Numbered from the stretch's first letter, positions 1 through 8,248 are shown. The stretch is DNA of 12,302 nt from Azonexus sp. (GCA_031285115.1 JAITWU010000288.1:1-12302), one strand, 5' to 3'. The notes: generated by a model not told the origin, from the sequence alone. Made by a program: numbers and translations.

Positions 1-56
1 AAACCTTTGTGGAGGTGGCAGGTGGTGATGGGGCGCGGCGGCGGGCTCCGGGAACG

Positions 57-143
57 CCCCCCTCCCTTGAGGGGAGAGGGGTTGGGGCGAGGGTGAGAGC
101 CGCCCCCCTCTCCCCCCGCCCCTCTCCCGCGAGGGGAGAGGGG
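57..143. repeat. REP-like double hairpin downstream of nadA
   Basis: Two adjacent inverted repeats use the same core. GGGGAGAGGGG at 71-81 is the perfect complement of CCCCTCTCCCC at 105-115. CCCCTCTCCC at 119-128 pairs perfectly over 10 bases with 134-143 around a 5-base loop. The 13-mer GAGGGGAGAGGGG occurs directly at 69-81 and 131-143. The second hairpin lies 22 bases beyond the nadA stop codon on the minus strand, so it could mark or protect the 3' end of that mRNA, but no T-tract follows it. GC-rich intergenic repeats of this look are common in proteobacteria. No gene is supported in 1-164. Confidence 0.6.
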
Positions 144-164
144 AGTGTTATCGGTCATGGCCGT

Positions 165-1262
165 TCACGAAATCGCCAGCATCCGGTCGAGCGCCAGCCG
201 GGCGAGTTTTGCTTCATGGGCCGGGACGCTGATCGGATTGACGACTTTGCCCGCAGCCAGATTTTCCAGCGTCCAGGCGAGATGCTGCGGGTCGATGCGC
301 TGCATGGTCGAGCACATGCAGATGGTGGTGGCCATGAATTGCACGATTTTGTTTTGCGGCAAGACCTCTTTCGCCAGCCGGTCGACCAGATTGAGTTCGG
401 TGCCGACCAGCCAGCGCGTACCGGCGGGCGCTTCCTTGATGGTTTTGACGATGTACTCGGTCGAGCCAACGTAATCAGACGCGGCGCACACGGCAAAACT
501 GCATTCGGGGTGGGCGATCACCAGGCCATCCGGGTATTTGGCGCGAAAAGCGTCGATGTGGCTTTTCTGGAACATCTGGTGCACCGAGCAATGGCCTTTC
601 CAGAGCAGGATTTTCGCTTTTTTGATTTGCTCCGCCGTCAGGCCGCCCATTTCGAGGTCGGGGTCCCAGACGGCCATATCGTCCAGCGGCAGGCCCATTT
701 TGTGGCCGGTCCAGCGGCCCAGATGTTGATCGGGGAAAAACAGGATTTTGGGCCGCTGGGCAAACGCCCATTGCGCGATGACGCCCGCGTTCGATGAAGT
801 GCACACGATGCCGCCATGCGCCCCGCAAAACGCCTTCAGATCGGCGGCGGAATTGATGTAGGTGACCGGCGTGACCTCGGCCTCGACATCGAGCACTTCA
901 CCCAGTTCACGCCAGCAACGTTCGACTTTGGCGAGATTAGCCATGTCGGCCATCGAGCAGCCAGCGGCCAAATCGGGCAGGATGGCGATCTGCTCCGGCG
1001 CGGTCATGATGTCGGCGACTTCGGCCATGAAATGCACGCCGCAAAAAATGACATATTGCGCATCGGTCTGTGCCGCGAGCTTTGATAGTTTGAGCGAATC
1101 GCCGGTCAAATCGGCGTGTTGATAGACATCAGCCCGCTGGTAATGGTGGCAGAGGATGACGGCCTTTTTACCAAGCCGGGCGCGGGCGGCGCGGATGCGC
1201 GCCTGACAGTCATCGTCGGCAAGCGCGTTGAAGGGGGCGAAAGAAAGCGGGGCGGTAGACAT
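165..1262 (-). CDS. nadA: Quinolinate synthase (NadA)
   Basis: This 365-residue cytoplasmic [4Fe-4S] enzyme condenses iminoaspartate with dihydroxyacetone phosphate to quinolinate, the second step of de novo NAD synthesis from aspartate. The length fits the family (about 340-370). Visible motifs are HHYQRADVYQHADLTGDS near residues 39-55, FCGVHFMAE near 73-80, GCSMAD with Cys102, WKGHCSVH with Cys225, and CMCSTM at 315-320. Cys102, Cys225 and one of Cys315/317 are the expected cluster ligands by analogy with the known family. The ATG at 1262 was chosen because the protein begins MSTAPLSF there; the reading frame is open another 100 codons upstream, but that stretch overlaps the rhodanese gene in another frame. 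No clear Shine-Dalgarno precedes it. It follows the rhodanese by 41 bases on the same strand and is probably co-transcribed. The partner genes nadB and nadC are not in the window. Confidence 0.95.
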   Translation of the reverse strand: MSTAPLSFAPFNALADDDCQARIRAARARLGKKAVILCHHYQRADVYQHADLTGDSLKLSKLAAQTDAQYVIFCGVHFMAEVADIMTAPEQIAILPDLAAGCSMADMANLAKVERCWRELGEVLDVEAEVTPVTYINSAADLKAFCGAHGGIVCTSSNAGVIAQWAFAQRPKILFFPDQHLGRWTGHKMGLPLDDMAVWDPDLEMGGLTAEQIKKAKILLWKGHCSVHQMFQKSHIDAFRAKYPDGLVIAHPECSFAVCAASDYVGSTEYIVKTIKEAPAGTRWLVGTELNLVDRLAKEVLPQNKIVQFMATTICMCSTMQRIDPQHLAWTLENLAAGKVVNPISVPAHEAKLARLALDRMLAIS

Positions 1263-1273
1263 GAGGAACTCGG

Positions 1274-1291
1274 CTGACTGAACTGACTGAA
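1274..1291. repeat. 9-base tandem duplication in the rhodanese-nadA spacer
   Basis: CTGACTGAA occurs twice in immediate tandem (1274-1282 and 1283-1291) inside the 41-base gap between the rhodanese stop and the nadA start. It may simply be a small slippage duplication. It lies in the untranslated leader just upstream of nadA, so it could slightly affect translation; no function is claimed. Confidence 0.55.
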
Positions 1292-1303
1292 AACGCGGGG
1301 CAA

Positions 1304-1756
1304 TTATCCCTGATGCCACGGCAGACCGGCGCGACGCCAGCCGCCGATGGTGTTGCGATGACCGTGGGCGTCCCGGTCGCCCTCGAAACCTTCGAGAACG
1401 TTGTAGCAGTTGTTGTAACCGGCTTCGGTCGCAGCTACCGCCGCCGCCACCGAACGGGCGCCGCTGCGGCAGATGATCAGCACCAGGGCTTCTGGATCGA
1501 CCTGGCGCCGCAACTCGGCGAGGAAATGCGGATTGCGCCCGCCGCCGGGGTACTGGCTCCATTCGATTTCAACGGCGTTGGGGAGCCGCCCAACCCAGTC
1601 CCATTCGGCGCGGGTGCGCACATCGACGAGTTTGGCGCCGGGCGCCAGTTGGAGAATTTTCCAGGCTTCCTGCGGCAGCAGATCGCCTTGATAGGGGCGG
1701 TGCAGCCCGTCGCTGCGCGATTGGGCAAGGTTGAGGAGTTCGCTGAGTTTTCCCAT
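1304..1756 (-). CDS. Single-domain rhodanese-like sulfurtransferase
   Basis: This 150-residue protein has one rhodanese (Cdc25-like) domain. The fold signature VDVRTRAEW is at residues 44-52, and the active-site loop CRSGARS at 96-102 carries catalytic Cys96, which would accept a persulfide sulfur. The C-terminus GGWRRAGLPW (138-147) is the usual end of single-domain rhodaneses. There is no signal peptide or membrane segment, so it should be cytoplasmic. The complete active-site loop argues for an active enzyme rather than an inactive domain. The physiological sulfur donor and acceptor cannot be read from sequence. It is first in a minus-strand unit with nadA, which encodes an Fe-S enzyme; a role in sulfur handling for that cluster is conceivable but inferred only from adjacency. 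It starts 46 bases from the divergent cation-efflux gene. Confidence 0.9.
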   Translation of the reverse strand: MGKLSELLNLAQSRSDGLHRPYQGDLLPQEAWKILQLAPGAKLVDVRTRAEWDWVGRLPNAVEIEWSQYPGGGRNPHFLAELRRQVDPEALVLIICRSGARSVAAAVAATEAGYNNCYNVLEGFEGDRDAHGHRNTIGGWRRAGLPWHQG

Positions 1757-1769
1757 GATGGTCGGCTGT

Positions 1770-1792
1770 TAAAATCCGGGCCGGACAGTATA
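1770..1792. promoter_or_regulatory. Candidate overlapping divergent -10 elements
   Basis: The 46-base gap between the rhodanese (minus) and the CDF transporter (plus) must hold both promoters unless they extend into coding sequence. TAAAAT at 1770-1775 is a plausible -10 for the plus-strand gene. TATACT read on the minus strand (complement of 1787-1792) is a plausible -10 for the rhodanese-nadA unit. Convincing -35 hexamers were not found at 16-18 bases for either, so both calls are weak. Confidence 0.3.
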
Positions 1793-1802
1793 GGGCAGAA
1801 CC

Positions 1803-2978
1803 ATGGCACAGGCAGACAGTCAGACAACACCGATGACCCCGGCGGGACGCGCCGCCGTCACCCAGCGCGCCACCTGGGTCAGCGTCGTCGTCAATCTCAT
1901 CCTGACCGTGGCGCAAATCATCATCGGCTGGCTGGCCCATTCGCAATCGCTCATTGCCCACGGCCTGCATTCTTTTTCCGACCTGTTATCCGACTTTCTC
2001 GTCATCTACGCCAGCCGCCAGAGCGCCCATCCGGCGGACCCTGACCACCCCTACGGCCACGCCCGCATCGAGACGGCGGCGACGCTCATTCTCGGCGCGG
2101 CGCTGACCCTGGTCGGCGCGGGCATTCTGTGGGAATCGGGCGTTCGCCTGCAACATGCGGAAGTCTTGCCGACGGTCGAAATCTCCGCCCTGTGGGCGGC
2201 CATCGCCACCGTCGTCGCCAAGGAGGCGCTCTATCACTACCTCTTTGCCGTTGGCCGCCGCCTGCGTTCGGAACTGATGATCGCCAACGCCCTGCACACG
2301 CGGGCCGATGCCGCTTCCGCCCTGATCGTCGTCATCGGCATCGGCGGCGCCCTGCTCGGCTGGGAGTTTCTCGACCCGCTGGCCGCCGTGCTCATGGGTT
2401 TCATGATTCTGCGCATGGGCGCGCAACTGGCCTGGGGCGCGATCAAGGAGTTGATCGACACCGGCCTCGACGAAGAAAGCGTCGTCCTCATCAACCAATG
2501 TCTTCTGGCAACGCCCGGCGTCATCGGCGTGCACGACCTGCGCACCCGGCGCATGGCGCATCAGGCGCTGGTCGATGTGCACATTCAGGTCGACGCCCAC
2601 ATCAGTGTTTCGGAAGGCCACTACATCGCCGAACTGGCCCGCAGCCGGGTGCTCGCTGCGCACCCGGACGTGCTCGATGTGCTCGTCCACATCGACCCGG
2701 AAGCCGAACCGGTCACCGATGTCGCCGTCCTCACCGCCTTGCCCGGACGCGACGCCGTGCTCGCCGAACTGGACAAACTCCTGAGCGGCCTGCCGCCGCC
2801 GCAGCGCATCGTGCTGCACTATCTCGGCAGCGCGATCGAGGTTGAAATCCATGTCGATCAGGCTGATCTTTGCGGAGAAAACACGCTGGCACAAACGGAA
2901 AAAAGCCTGACACAAGTGCTGGCGGGGCACCCGCTGATCGTCGGCATTCGTCTGAACGTCTGCACGACCAAAAATTGA
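1803..2978 (+). CDS. Cation diffusion facilitator (CDF) metal efflux transporter
   Basis: This 391-residue inner-membrane transporter of the FieF/ZitB type probably exports Zn2+ or a similar divalent metal in exchange for protons. Six hydrophobic segments lie at roughly residues 25-45, 48-70, 92-112, 127-148, 160-187 and 189-210. The transport-site pairs are His56-x3-Asp60 in TM2 (HSFSD) and His165-x3-Asp169 in TM5 (HTRAD). The conserved loop DHPYGHARIE starts at residue 81. An HD/HD site is usual for zinc-type CDF proteins, whereas E. coli FieF has DD/HD, so zinc preference is an inference. After the cytoplasmic dimerisation domain (about 220-299, ending in VLVHIDPE) there are about 90 further residues (312-391) that look like a second small alpha/beta domain. 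This makes the protein longer than the usual 300 or so residues. It stands alone, divergent from the rhodanese. Confidence 0.93.
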   Translation: MAQADSQTTPMTPAGRAAVTQRATWVSVVVNLILTVAQIIIGWLAHSQSLIAHGLHSFSDLLSDFLVIYASRQSAHPADPDHPYGHARIETAATLILGAALTLVGAGILWESGVRLQHAEVLPTVEISALWAAIATVVAKEALYHYLFAVGRRLRSELMIANALHTRADAASALIVVIGIGGALLGWEFLDPLAAVLMGFMILRMGAQLAWGAIKELIDTGLDEESVVLINQCLLATPGVIGVHDLRTRRMAHQALVDVHIQVDAHISVSEGHYIAELARSRVLAAHPDVLDVLVHIDPEAEPVTDVAVLTALPGRDAVLAELDKLLSGLPPPQRIVLHYLGSAIEVEIHVDQADLCGENTLAQTEKSLTQVLAGHPLIVGIRLNVCTTKN

Positions 2979-3081
2979 GCGGCAGAACATGAGACAGCGC
3001 CTGCCCGCCCTTCTCACCAGCGGCATCGCCGCCGCCTTCGCCGATTGCCGTCTCCGTTGTTGCTGGCGGCTTGCCTTCGGC

Positions 3082-3143
3082 CCGGGTGGAATGAGTTGAT
3101 TCCGGCCCGGCGCACGGCGGCGCTGACCGCCACCGCCATGTGC
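3082..3143. terminator. GC-rich hairpins between convergent genes, possible bidirectional terminator
   Basis: The CDF gene and the autotransporter converge here across 188 bases. Two hairpins are visible. At 3082-3110, CCGGG-T-GGAAT pairs with ATTCC-GG-CCCGG around the loop GAGTTG. At 3112-3143, GCACGGCGG pairs with CCGCC-(AT)-GTGC around a 12-base loop, and is followed on the plus strand by CGTCTTT. Neither has a long T-tract, so intrinsic termination is only a possibility. No convincing gene lies in 2979-3166. Confidence 0.3.
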
Positions 3144-3166
3144 CGTCTTTCGCTGATGAGCGCCCC

Positions 3167-6100
3167 TCACAGCAGCAGGCGAAAATTGAGGCGCAGGCCG
3201 TTGTCGCTGACGCCGGGGCCGAACTGGCCGTTGTAGAGAAGGCCGAGGCTGGCGTTGCGACTGATCGTCAGGTCGAAGCCAGCGTCGATGAAGGTGAGGT
3301 TTTTGGCGATGGGCACGCCAGCAATCGAAAACCGGCTCCCGCCGCCGCTAAAGCGCATGTCGGCGCGCGGCGTGACGCCGCCAAAGGCATGACGCCTGCC
3401 GAACATGGCCGTGGCTTTGAGTTGGCGCCCGGCGAAATCAAAGCTCGCCGTCCCGCGCAGGCCCTGGGCGGAAAAGATTGCTTCGTTGCGCCCGCCCTTG
3501 ATGGTCAGCGCCGCGCTGCCGCCTCGCTCGGCAAAACGTCTGGTGTCGAGGTCGACATGGGCGAGATTGACGAAGGGTTCGAGGGTGGCGGTTGCGCCGC
3601 CAAGCGGGTAGCCGATTTCGCCGAATATCTGCCGCATGTCGGCCCGGTAGCCGCTCTTCAGGTTATCAGCAAAGCCGGCAAAAGCGACCGGGCGGCTGGT
3701 TCTGATCTCATGCCAGGCGCGACCGGCTCCTGCCCGGATGGCAAGCGACCCCCACTGGCTGCCTAAATAGGCGGCCAGACGGTAACTGTCGCCGCTGCCC
3801 GCGCCTCGGGGGCTGTTGAAATCGGTGTGGCTGTAGCCGCTGGACATGCCGACGCGGACAGCCCCGGCCAGTTGCCGGTCGATGCCGACAAAGAGGCCGC
3901 TGATATTGCGGTTGAAGCGGGCGGCGTTGCCGTCGCTGCGGGTGTCGCCCGTGGCGCTGAAGACGCGCGCCCAGACGGCTGGTTGATCGTCGGCGCACTG
4001 ACCGTCGTAGCGAATCTCCGAGCGCCGCTGGCCGGGGGCGTTGACCACCCGCGCCACCGCGCTCCCGGCATTATCGCAGGCGGCCTGCCGCAGACGGTCA
4101 AACGCGCTTTCGCGCAGCAGGCGGCTGTCTTCGATCAACGCCCCTTGTGCCGAGGGATGAATGTCGCCGGAAAGTTGATCGAACGCCTGACGCGCCGTTT
4201 CGGGGTCAAGCTGGACGACTGCATCCCAGACCGGATGGCCGGGCGGCAGCGCATCGACGCCAGAGGCGGTTGCGCGCTGGTTGGGGGTTTTGCCGACAGT
4301 GGCGAAGCTGACATCGTTGCGGCTCATGGTCAGATAGACATGCTGCTCGTCGTCGCTCAAGGATGGCGTCAGGAAGGCGAGGTTGCTTGTCACCCCGGCG
4401 AAGCTGCCGAGGCGACCGCCTGCGGCGCTGAGGATGGTGTAGGTATAGCTCGGGGCGTAATTGCCCATGCCCGCCAGCACTTCAACCGTGCCGCCGGAGA
4501 GCGTCGCCGCGCCGCTGGCGGCGATGGCTGAGGCCGTGTCCGGATCGAGGGCAACCCGATAGATCGAGCCAGCGGCAAAGCTGACATCGCCGTTTACATG
4601 GAGGACGCCAATGTTGCCGCGCAGGCCGGGGACGACGGTCGCCCCGGCGGCGGCGGCAATGCCGCCGACCGTGCCGTCGCCGGAGAGCGTCGCGCCGTTG
4701 TTGATGGCGACGCGCGAATCCGGCAACGCGCCGCTGACCAGAAGCGTTCCGGCATCCACGACAGTCGCGCCGCTGAGTGTGCTGACGCCGCCCAGTCGCA
4801 GTGTGCCGAGATCGCGTTTGATGAGTTCCGCCTCGCCCTTGAGGCTGGCGTTGATCGTCGCCGTCGTCGTTGCCCCGAAGGTTGTGCCGTCGCCAACGCG
4901 GATGATGGTTTGCGGGCTAGTCAGCGTGATCCCGTCGCCCTCGACCCGATAGCCGTCGACGGCAAACTGCATCCCCGAGGCGGTCACCGCGCCCAGGCTG
5001 TCATCGACCGTGACGACGCCCGGCGTGGCCATGAAGATGGCGAACTGGCCGTCAGCCCAGACGCCGGTTGGCGCGCCGGATTGATCGGTCCAGTTGCTGT
5101 TGCCCGCCCCGTTCTGCCAGACGCCATTACCGCCGCTGACCGCGCCATCGCCATGCGGGCCGCTGCCGCCATCCCAGAAGGTATAGGCGTTGGCCGAACC
5201 GGGGGGCGCATCGTCGCGGATCAGATTGATCTGCCCGGCGATCGAGGTCTGGAGAATTTCGGCGCTGCCGGGCGGCATTTCGCCCAGCGTCAGGCCGAGG
5301 TCGGTGAGCGCGCCGTCATAACGAATGAGGCCGTAAATGCCGGGGTCGAAGCGCCCGCCGGGGCTGGCGCTGACATTCAGGATGCCGGCCAGCGTGAGGT
5401 CGCCGTGGACGATGATGAGATCGTTCAAGGGGCCACCGACGACGTTGACGTCGCCAAGGTCGTAGTCGAGCCTGGCGTCGGCGGCGAGTGTCAGATTGCC
5501 GTCGATGGTCAGCGTGCCCGCCGTTCCGGTCGCGGCGGGGGCGATTGCGCCGCCAGCGGCAATCGTCACGTCGCCGCCGATCACGCCGCTGCCGCCGAGC
5601 GTTGCGCCACTCGTCACGGCCAGCGTCGCCGTGGCGTCGCCCAGCGCGCCGTCGACCTTGAGAAAACCGCCGCTCACTTCGGTCGCGCCGCCAAAGGCGC
5701 GGCTCTCGCTGTTTATGATGGTCGTCCCGGCCAGTTGGCGGATAAGGCCGCTGCCGCTGATCTGCGGCTCGAACAGGTAAGCGGCGCTGCTATGGTTGAA
5801 CACCAGTTGGCCGCTGTCGCCCAGTTGCATACCCGGTGTCTCAAGCCTGCCCGGCGCGACCGCCGTTTGCCCTGCCGCCGCGCCAATGTTGATGACGGCG
5901 TCGGCCCCGGCGGCGACGCCGACGCGAAGATCATAGTCGCTGCCATCAAAGCCTGTCGTGGCAAGCGTCCCACCATCGCTCAGGGTCAGCGTGGCGCTGG
6001 CCCCGTCGTACCAGCCGAGCGCCAGATTACCGGTCGTCCAGCGCGATTGTTCGCCACTGATCAGCACCTCGCCGGAACCGGCGAGGCCGATATAACTGTT

Positions 6101-8248
6101 GAAGACGTTGCTGACGGCCCCGCCATTGCTGATGACCAGCCTGCCCGCGCCCTGATAACCGACGATCAGGGCGCTGTGGCTGATCCAGGCCGAATCGGGG
6201 CCGTCGACCTGCGCTTCGCCGCTGGCGCTGGCGAGATAGCCCAGCGCGTCGTGCGCTTCCAGCAGATGGCCGCTCTCCAGCCGCGCGCCGTGAGTGATCG
6301 CCAGCTTGCCCTGGCCTTCGATGCCGATGGTGATGCCAGGAGTCGTGATGACGCTTGAGTCGCTGCCGTCGATGGTCAGTAAAGCACTGGCTTTGTCGCC
6401 ATCGGCAAGGCCGAGGCCAAGATTGCTGTCGCTGCCCGCGTCATTGGTCACCTTGAGCAGACCGCCGTTCTGTACGGCAATCGCCCCGTTGCCGTCGCGG
6501 CTGCTGCCGATAATCAGGCCGCGCGCCGCATACCACTCTGAGCCTGCGCCGTCGATCAGGGCGGTGTCGAGATCGTCCGTCTGATAGCCGACATAAGCAT
6601 AGTCGCCGCTATAACGGGTGTTGAGGACGCCGCCTTGGGTGATCGTCAGGCGGCTGGCCCCGGGGAGGAGGCCTGGGCCGCTGTTTACATAGTCGCCGAC
6701 GACAAACTGTCCGCCAGCGGCGATGGTGACGCCCTCGATCGCCAGTCCGCCGCTGCTGATGATGGTGCTGCTGCGGTAATCCTGATCGTTGGCAAAATGG
6801 AGCGTTCCCGGCCCCATCTGCATAATGACGCCGTCGCCGGTGATCTGGCTGGCAAAAAAGATGTCGTCGGCGCGGTTGAAGGCGAGCGTGCTGCCGTAAC
6901 CACTGAGCACCACATCGCCCGTGCCCAGACTGCCGCTGACGCCGCCGTCGCCGACCTGCAAGACGCCGCCATTGACGACCGTACCGCCGGAATAATGGTT
7001 GTCGGCAGTGAGCACTAACTTGCCGTTGAAACCGGATTGCGTCAGCTTGCCGCTGCCGCTGATGACGCCCGTCAGGGTCAGGGTCGTGTCCCTGGCCGGG
7101 TTGAAAATACCGCCGCCTGCATCGAGCGTGATCGTCCGCGCCGTGGCAAAGCTCGCCGTCGTGCTGAGTGTGCCGACGCCGGAAAAACTGAGCGCGCCCG
7201 CCGCATCACCGAGATTGGCGTCACTCGACACCCGCAGTACGCCGTTGTCGATCGCCGTGCCGCCGGTGTAGGTATTGTTGCCGGTGAGCACGGTGGTTCC
7301 GCCGCCCGCCTGGCTGAACGAGCCGCTGCCGGAAATGACGCCGCTCACGGTCAGCGTGCCGCCAGCGGCGATATTGGTGGAGAGGCCGCTGCCGGAAATG
7401 GCGTTGGCAAAGCTCGTCACGCTCCCCCGGTTGAAGGCCAGCGTGCCGTTATTGACGACATCGCCGCTGCCGAGGCTGTTGCTGAGTGTGCTGCCATTGC
7501 CCAGTTGCAGCGTGCCGCTGTCGATGAAGGTGCCGCCAGCATAGCTGTTGTTGGCAGTGATGATGGTCACGCCGCTGCCCGACTGGCGCAGCGAGGTATT
7601 GGCGCCGGAGATGGCGCCGCCGAGCGTCAGCGCGCCAGCGCCGATATGACGCACCTCGCCGCCGCTGCCGCCGATGCTCTTGCTGTAAGTCAGCGCATCG
7701 GCGCGATTGAAGACCAGCGCCCCGCCATTGTTGGCGATGCTGCCGCCGATACTGCCACTCGCGCCGCCGTCGCCGATTTGCAGCGCGCCGCCGTTGATCG
7801 TCGTGCTGCCGGTGGCGCTATTGTCGCCAGTCAAAATCAACGTACCGGGGCCGTTGTGGGTGATCGTGCTGCCGCCGCTCAAAATCGCCGCAATCGTCTG
7901 GTCGGCGCTGGCGCTGTTGGTCAGCCGGGTCGTCAAAGTCCCGTTGCTGATGGTGAAGGCCGTGTTGCCGGTGATGGTCAAGGCGGCTGGATTGAAGCTG
8001 CCGCCGACCAGATCAACCAGAGTCGAACCGGCCCCGACCGTGTCGTTGAAAAGCGCGGCGATGCTGCCGGTTGCCACAGCGCCCGCACTCCAGTTGGCGG
8101 CCTCGCCGTAATTCGACGACGCCCCGCCGCTCCAGATGGCTTGCGCCGCTGCCGGATCGACGACACCCAGCGCCAGGGCGAAGGTGGAAAGAGAATAGCG
8201 CAGCGCGCGCCGCGCCGTTGGCGGCGCAAATTTTGTTTGAGTAGTCAT
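3167..8248 (-). CDS. Giant type Va autotransporter with repeat-rich passenger
   Basis: This 1693-residue surface protein is predicted to be exported by Sec and then to place its passenger outside the cell through its own outer-membrane barrel. Residues 1-37 form a signal peptide (RR near 13-14, hydrophobic core LSTFALALGVV, cleavage likely after Ala-Gln-Ala37). The passenger starts with the IWSGG...ANW motif (38-53). About 131-510 holds autotransporter-associated beta-strand (PATR) modules of the pattern G-x-L-x-L-T-x-x-N-x-Y-x-G-G-T. About 535-775 resembles T5SS/PEP-CTERM-associated repeats (VGYQ, DGAGSEW, NGGLLKV, IGLAGSGEVLISG). Two more strand modules follow near 865-960 and 1140-1200, with a second WDGGSG...GVW...NWT motif at about 1019-1055. 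A helical linker (DPETARQAFDQLSG, from about 1345) precedes the barrel (about 1423-1693). No protease, lipase or RGD motif was seen, so adhesion or aggregation is the best guess. The protein ends in LNFRLLL rather than the usual terminal aromatic residue. Only a weak CGGAA precedes the ATG. The gene is intact. Confidence 0.93.
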   Translation of the reverse strand: MTTQTKFAPPTARRALRYSLSTFALALGVVDPAAAQAIWSGGASSNYGEAANWSAGAVATGSIAALFNDTVGAGSTLVDLVGGSFNPAALTITGNTAFTISNGTLTTRLTNSASADQTIAAILSGGSTITHNGPGTLILTGDNSATGSTTINGGALQIGDGGASGSIGGSIANNGGALVFNRADALTYSKSIGGSGGEVRHIGAGALTLGGAISGANTSLRQSGSGVTIITANNSYAGGTFIDSGTLQLGNGSTLSNSLGSGDVVNNGTLAFNRGSVTSFANAISGSGLSTNIAAGGTLTVSGVISGSGSFSQAGGGTTVLTGNNTYTGGTAIDNGVLRVSSDANLGDAAGALSFSGVGTLSTTASFATARTITLDAGGGIFNPARDTTLTLTGVISGSGKLTQSGFNGKLVLTADNHYSGGTVVNGGVLQVGDGGVSGSLGTGDVVLSGYGSTLAFNRADDIFFASQITGDGVIMQMGPGTLHFANDQDYRSSTIISSGGLAIEGVTIAAGGQFVVGDYVNSGPGLLPGASRLTITQGGVLNTRYSGDYAYVGYQTDDLDTALIDGAGSEWYAARGLIIGSSRDGNGAIAVQNGGLLKVTNDAGSDSNLGLGLADGDKASALLTIDGSDSSVITTPGITIGIEGQGKLAITHGARLESGHLLEAHDALGYLASASGEAQVDGPDSAWISHSALIVGYQGAGRLVISNGGAVSNVFNSYIGLAGSGEVLISGEQSRWTTGNLALGWYDGASATLTLSDGGTLATTGFDGSDYDLRVGVAAGADAVINIGAAAGQTAVAPGRLETPGMQLGDSGQLVFNHSSAAYLFEPQISGSGLIRQLAGTTIINSESRAFGGATEVSGGFLKVDGALGDATATLAVTSGATLGGSGVIGGDVTIAAGGAIAPAATGTAGTLTIDGNLTLAADARLDYDLGDVNVVGGPLNDLIIVHGDLTLAGILNVSASPGGRFDPGIYGLIRYDGALTDLGLTLGEMPPGSAEILQTSIAGQINLIRDDAPPGSANAYTFWDGGSGPHGDGAVSGGNGVWQNGAGNSNWTDQSGAPTGVWADGQFAIFMATPGVVTVDDSLGAVTASGMQFAVDGYRVEGDGITLTSPQTIIRVGDGTTFGATTTATINASLKGEAELIKRDLGTLRLGGVSTLSGATVVDAGTLLVSGALPDSRVAINNGATLSGDGTVGGIAAAAGATVVPGLRGNIGVLHVNGDVSFAAGSIYRVALDPDTASAIAASGAATLSGGTVEVLAGMGNYAPSYTYTILSAAGGRLGSFAGVTSNLAFLTPSLSDDEQHVYLTMSRNDVSFATVGKTPNQRATASGVDALPPGHPVWDAVVQLDPETARQAFDQLSGDIHPSAQGALIEDSRLLRESAFDRLRQAACDNAGSAVARVVNAPGQRRSEIRYDGQCADDQPAVWARVFSATGDTRSDGNAARFNRNISGLFVGIDRQLAGAVRVGMSSGYSHTDFNSPRGAGSGDSYRLAAYLGSQWGSLAIRAGAGRAWHEIRTSRPVAFAGFADNLKSGYRADMRQIFGEIGYPLGGATATLEPFVNLAHVDLDTRRFAERGGSAALTIKGGRNEAIFSAQGLRGTASFDFAGRQLKATAMFGRRHAFGGVTPRADMRFSGGGSRFSIAGVPIAKNLTFIDAGFDLTISRNASLGLLYNGQFGPGVSDNGLRLNFRLLL

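Noticed and set aside
9..797. A 262-codon plus-strand frame over the nadA 3' half
   Set aside because: It begins in the GC-rich repeat and runs antisense to conserved NadA motifs; it has no domain or credible start.
2990..3100. A 36-codon frame starting ATG just after the CDF gene
   Set aside because: It is short, lacks a Shine-Dalgarno sequence, has no recognisable features and contains the hairpin at 3082-3110. It is more likely untranslated 3' sequence.
1986..3170. A 394-codon minus-strand frame opposite the CDF transporter
   Set aside because: It is His/Asp/Gly/Arg-rich low-information sequence antisense to a well-defined CDF gene. Its C-terminal end lies wholly within that gene and no family resemblance is visible.
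4598..6358. Long plus-strand open frames opposite the autotransporter (586 codons here, 474 codons at 7037-8461, 234 codons at 3827-4531)
   Set aside because: They are rich in Ala, Arg and Asp with no recognisable domains, and mirror the strong third-position GC bias of the autotransporter on the other strand. The autotransporter has clear domains from signal peptide to barrel, so these are shadows.
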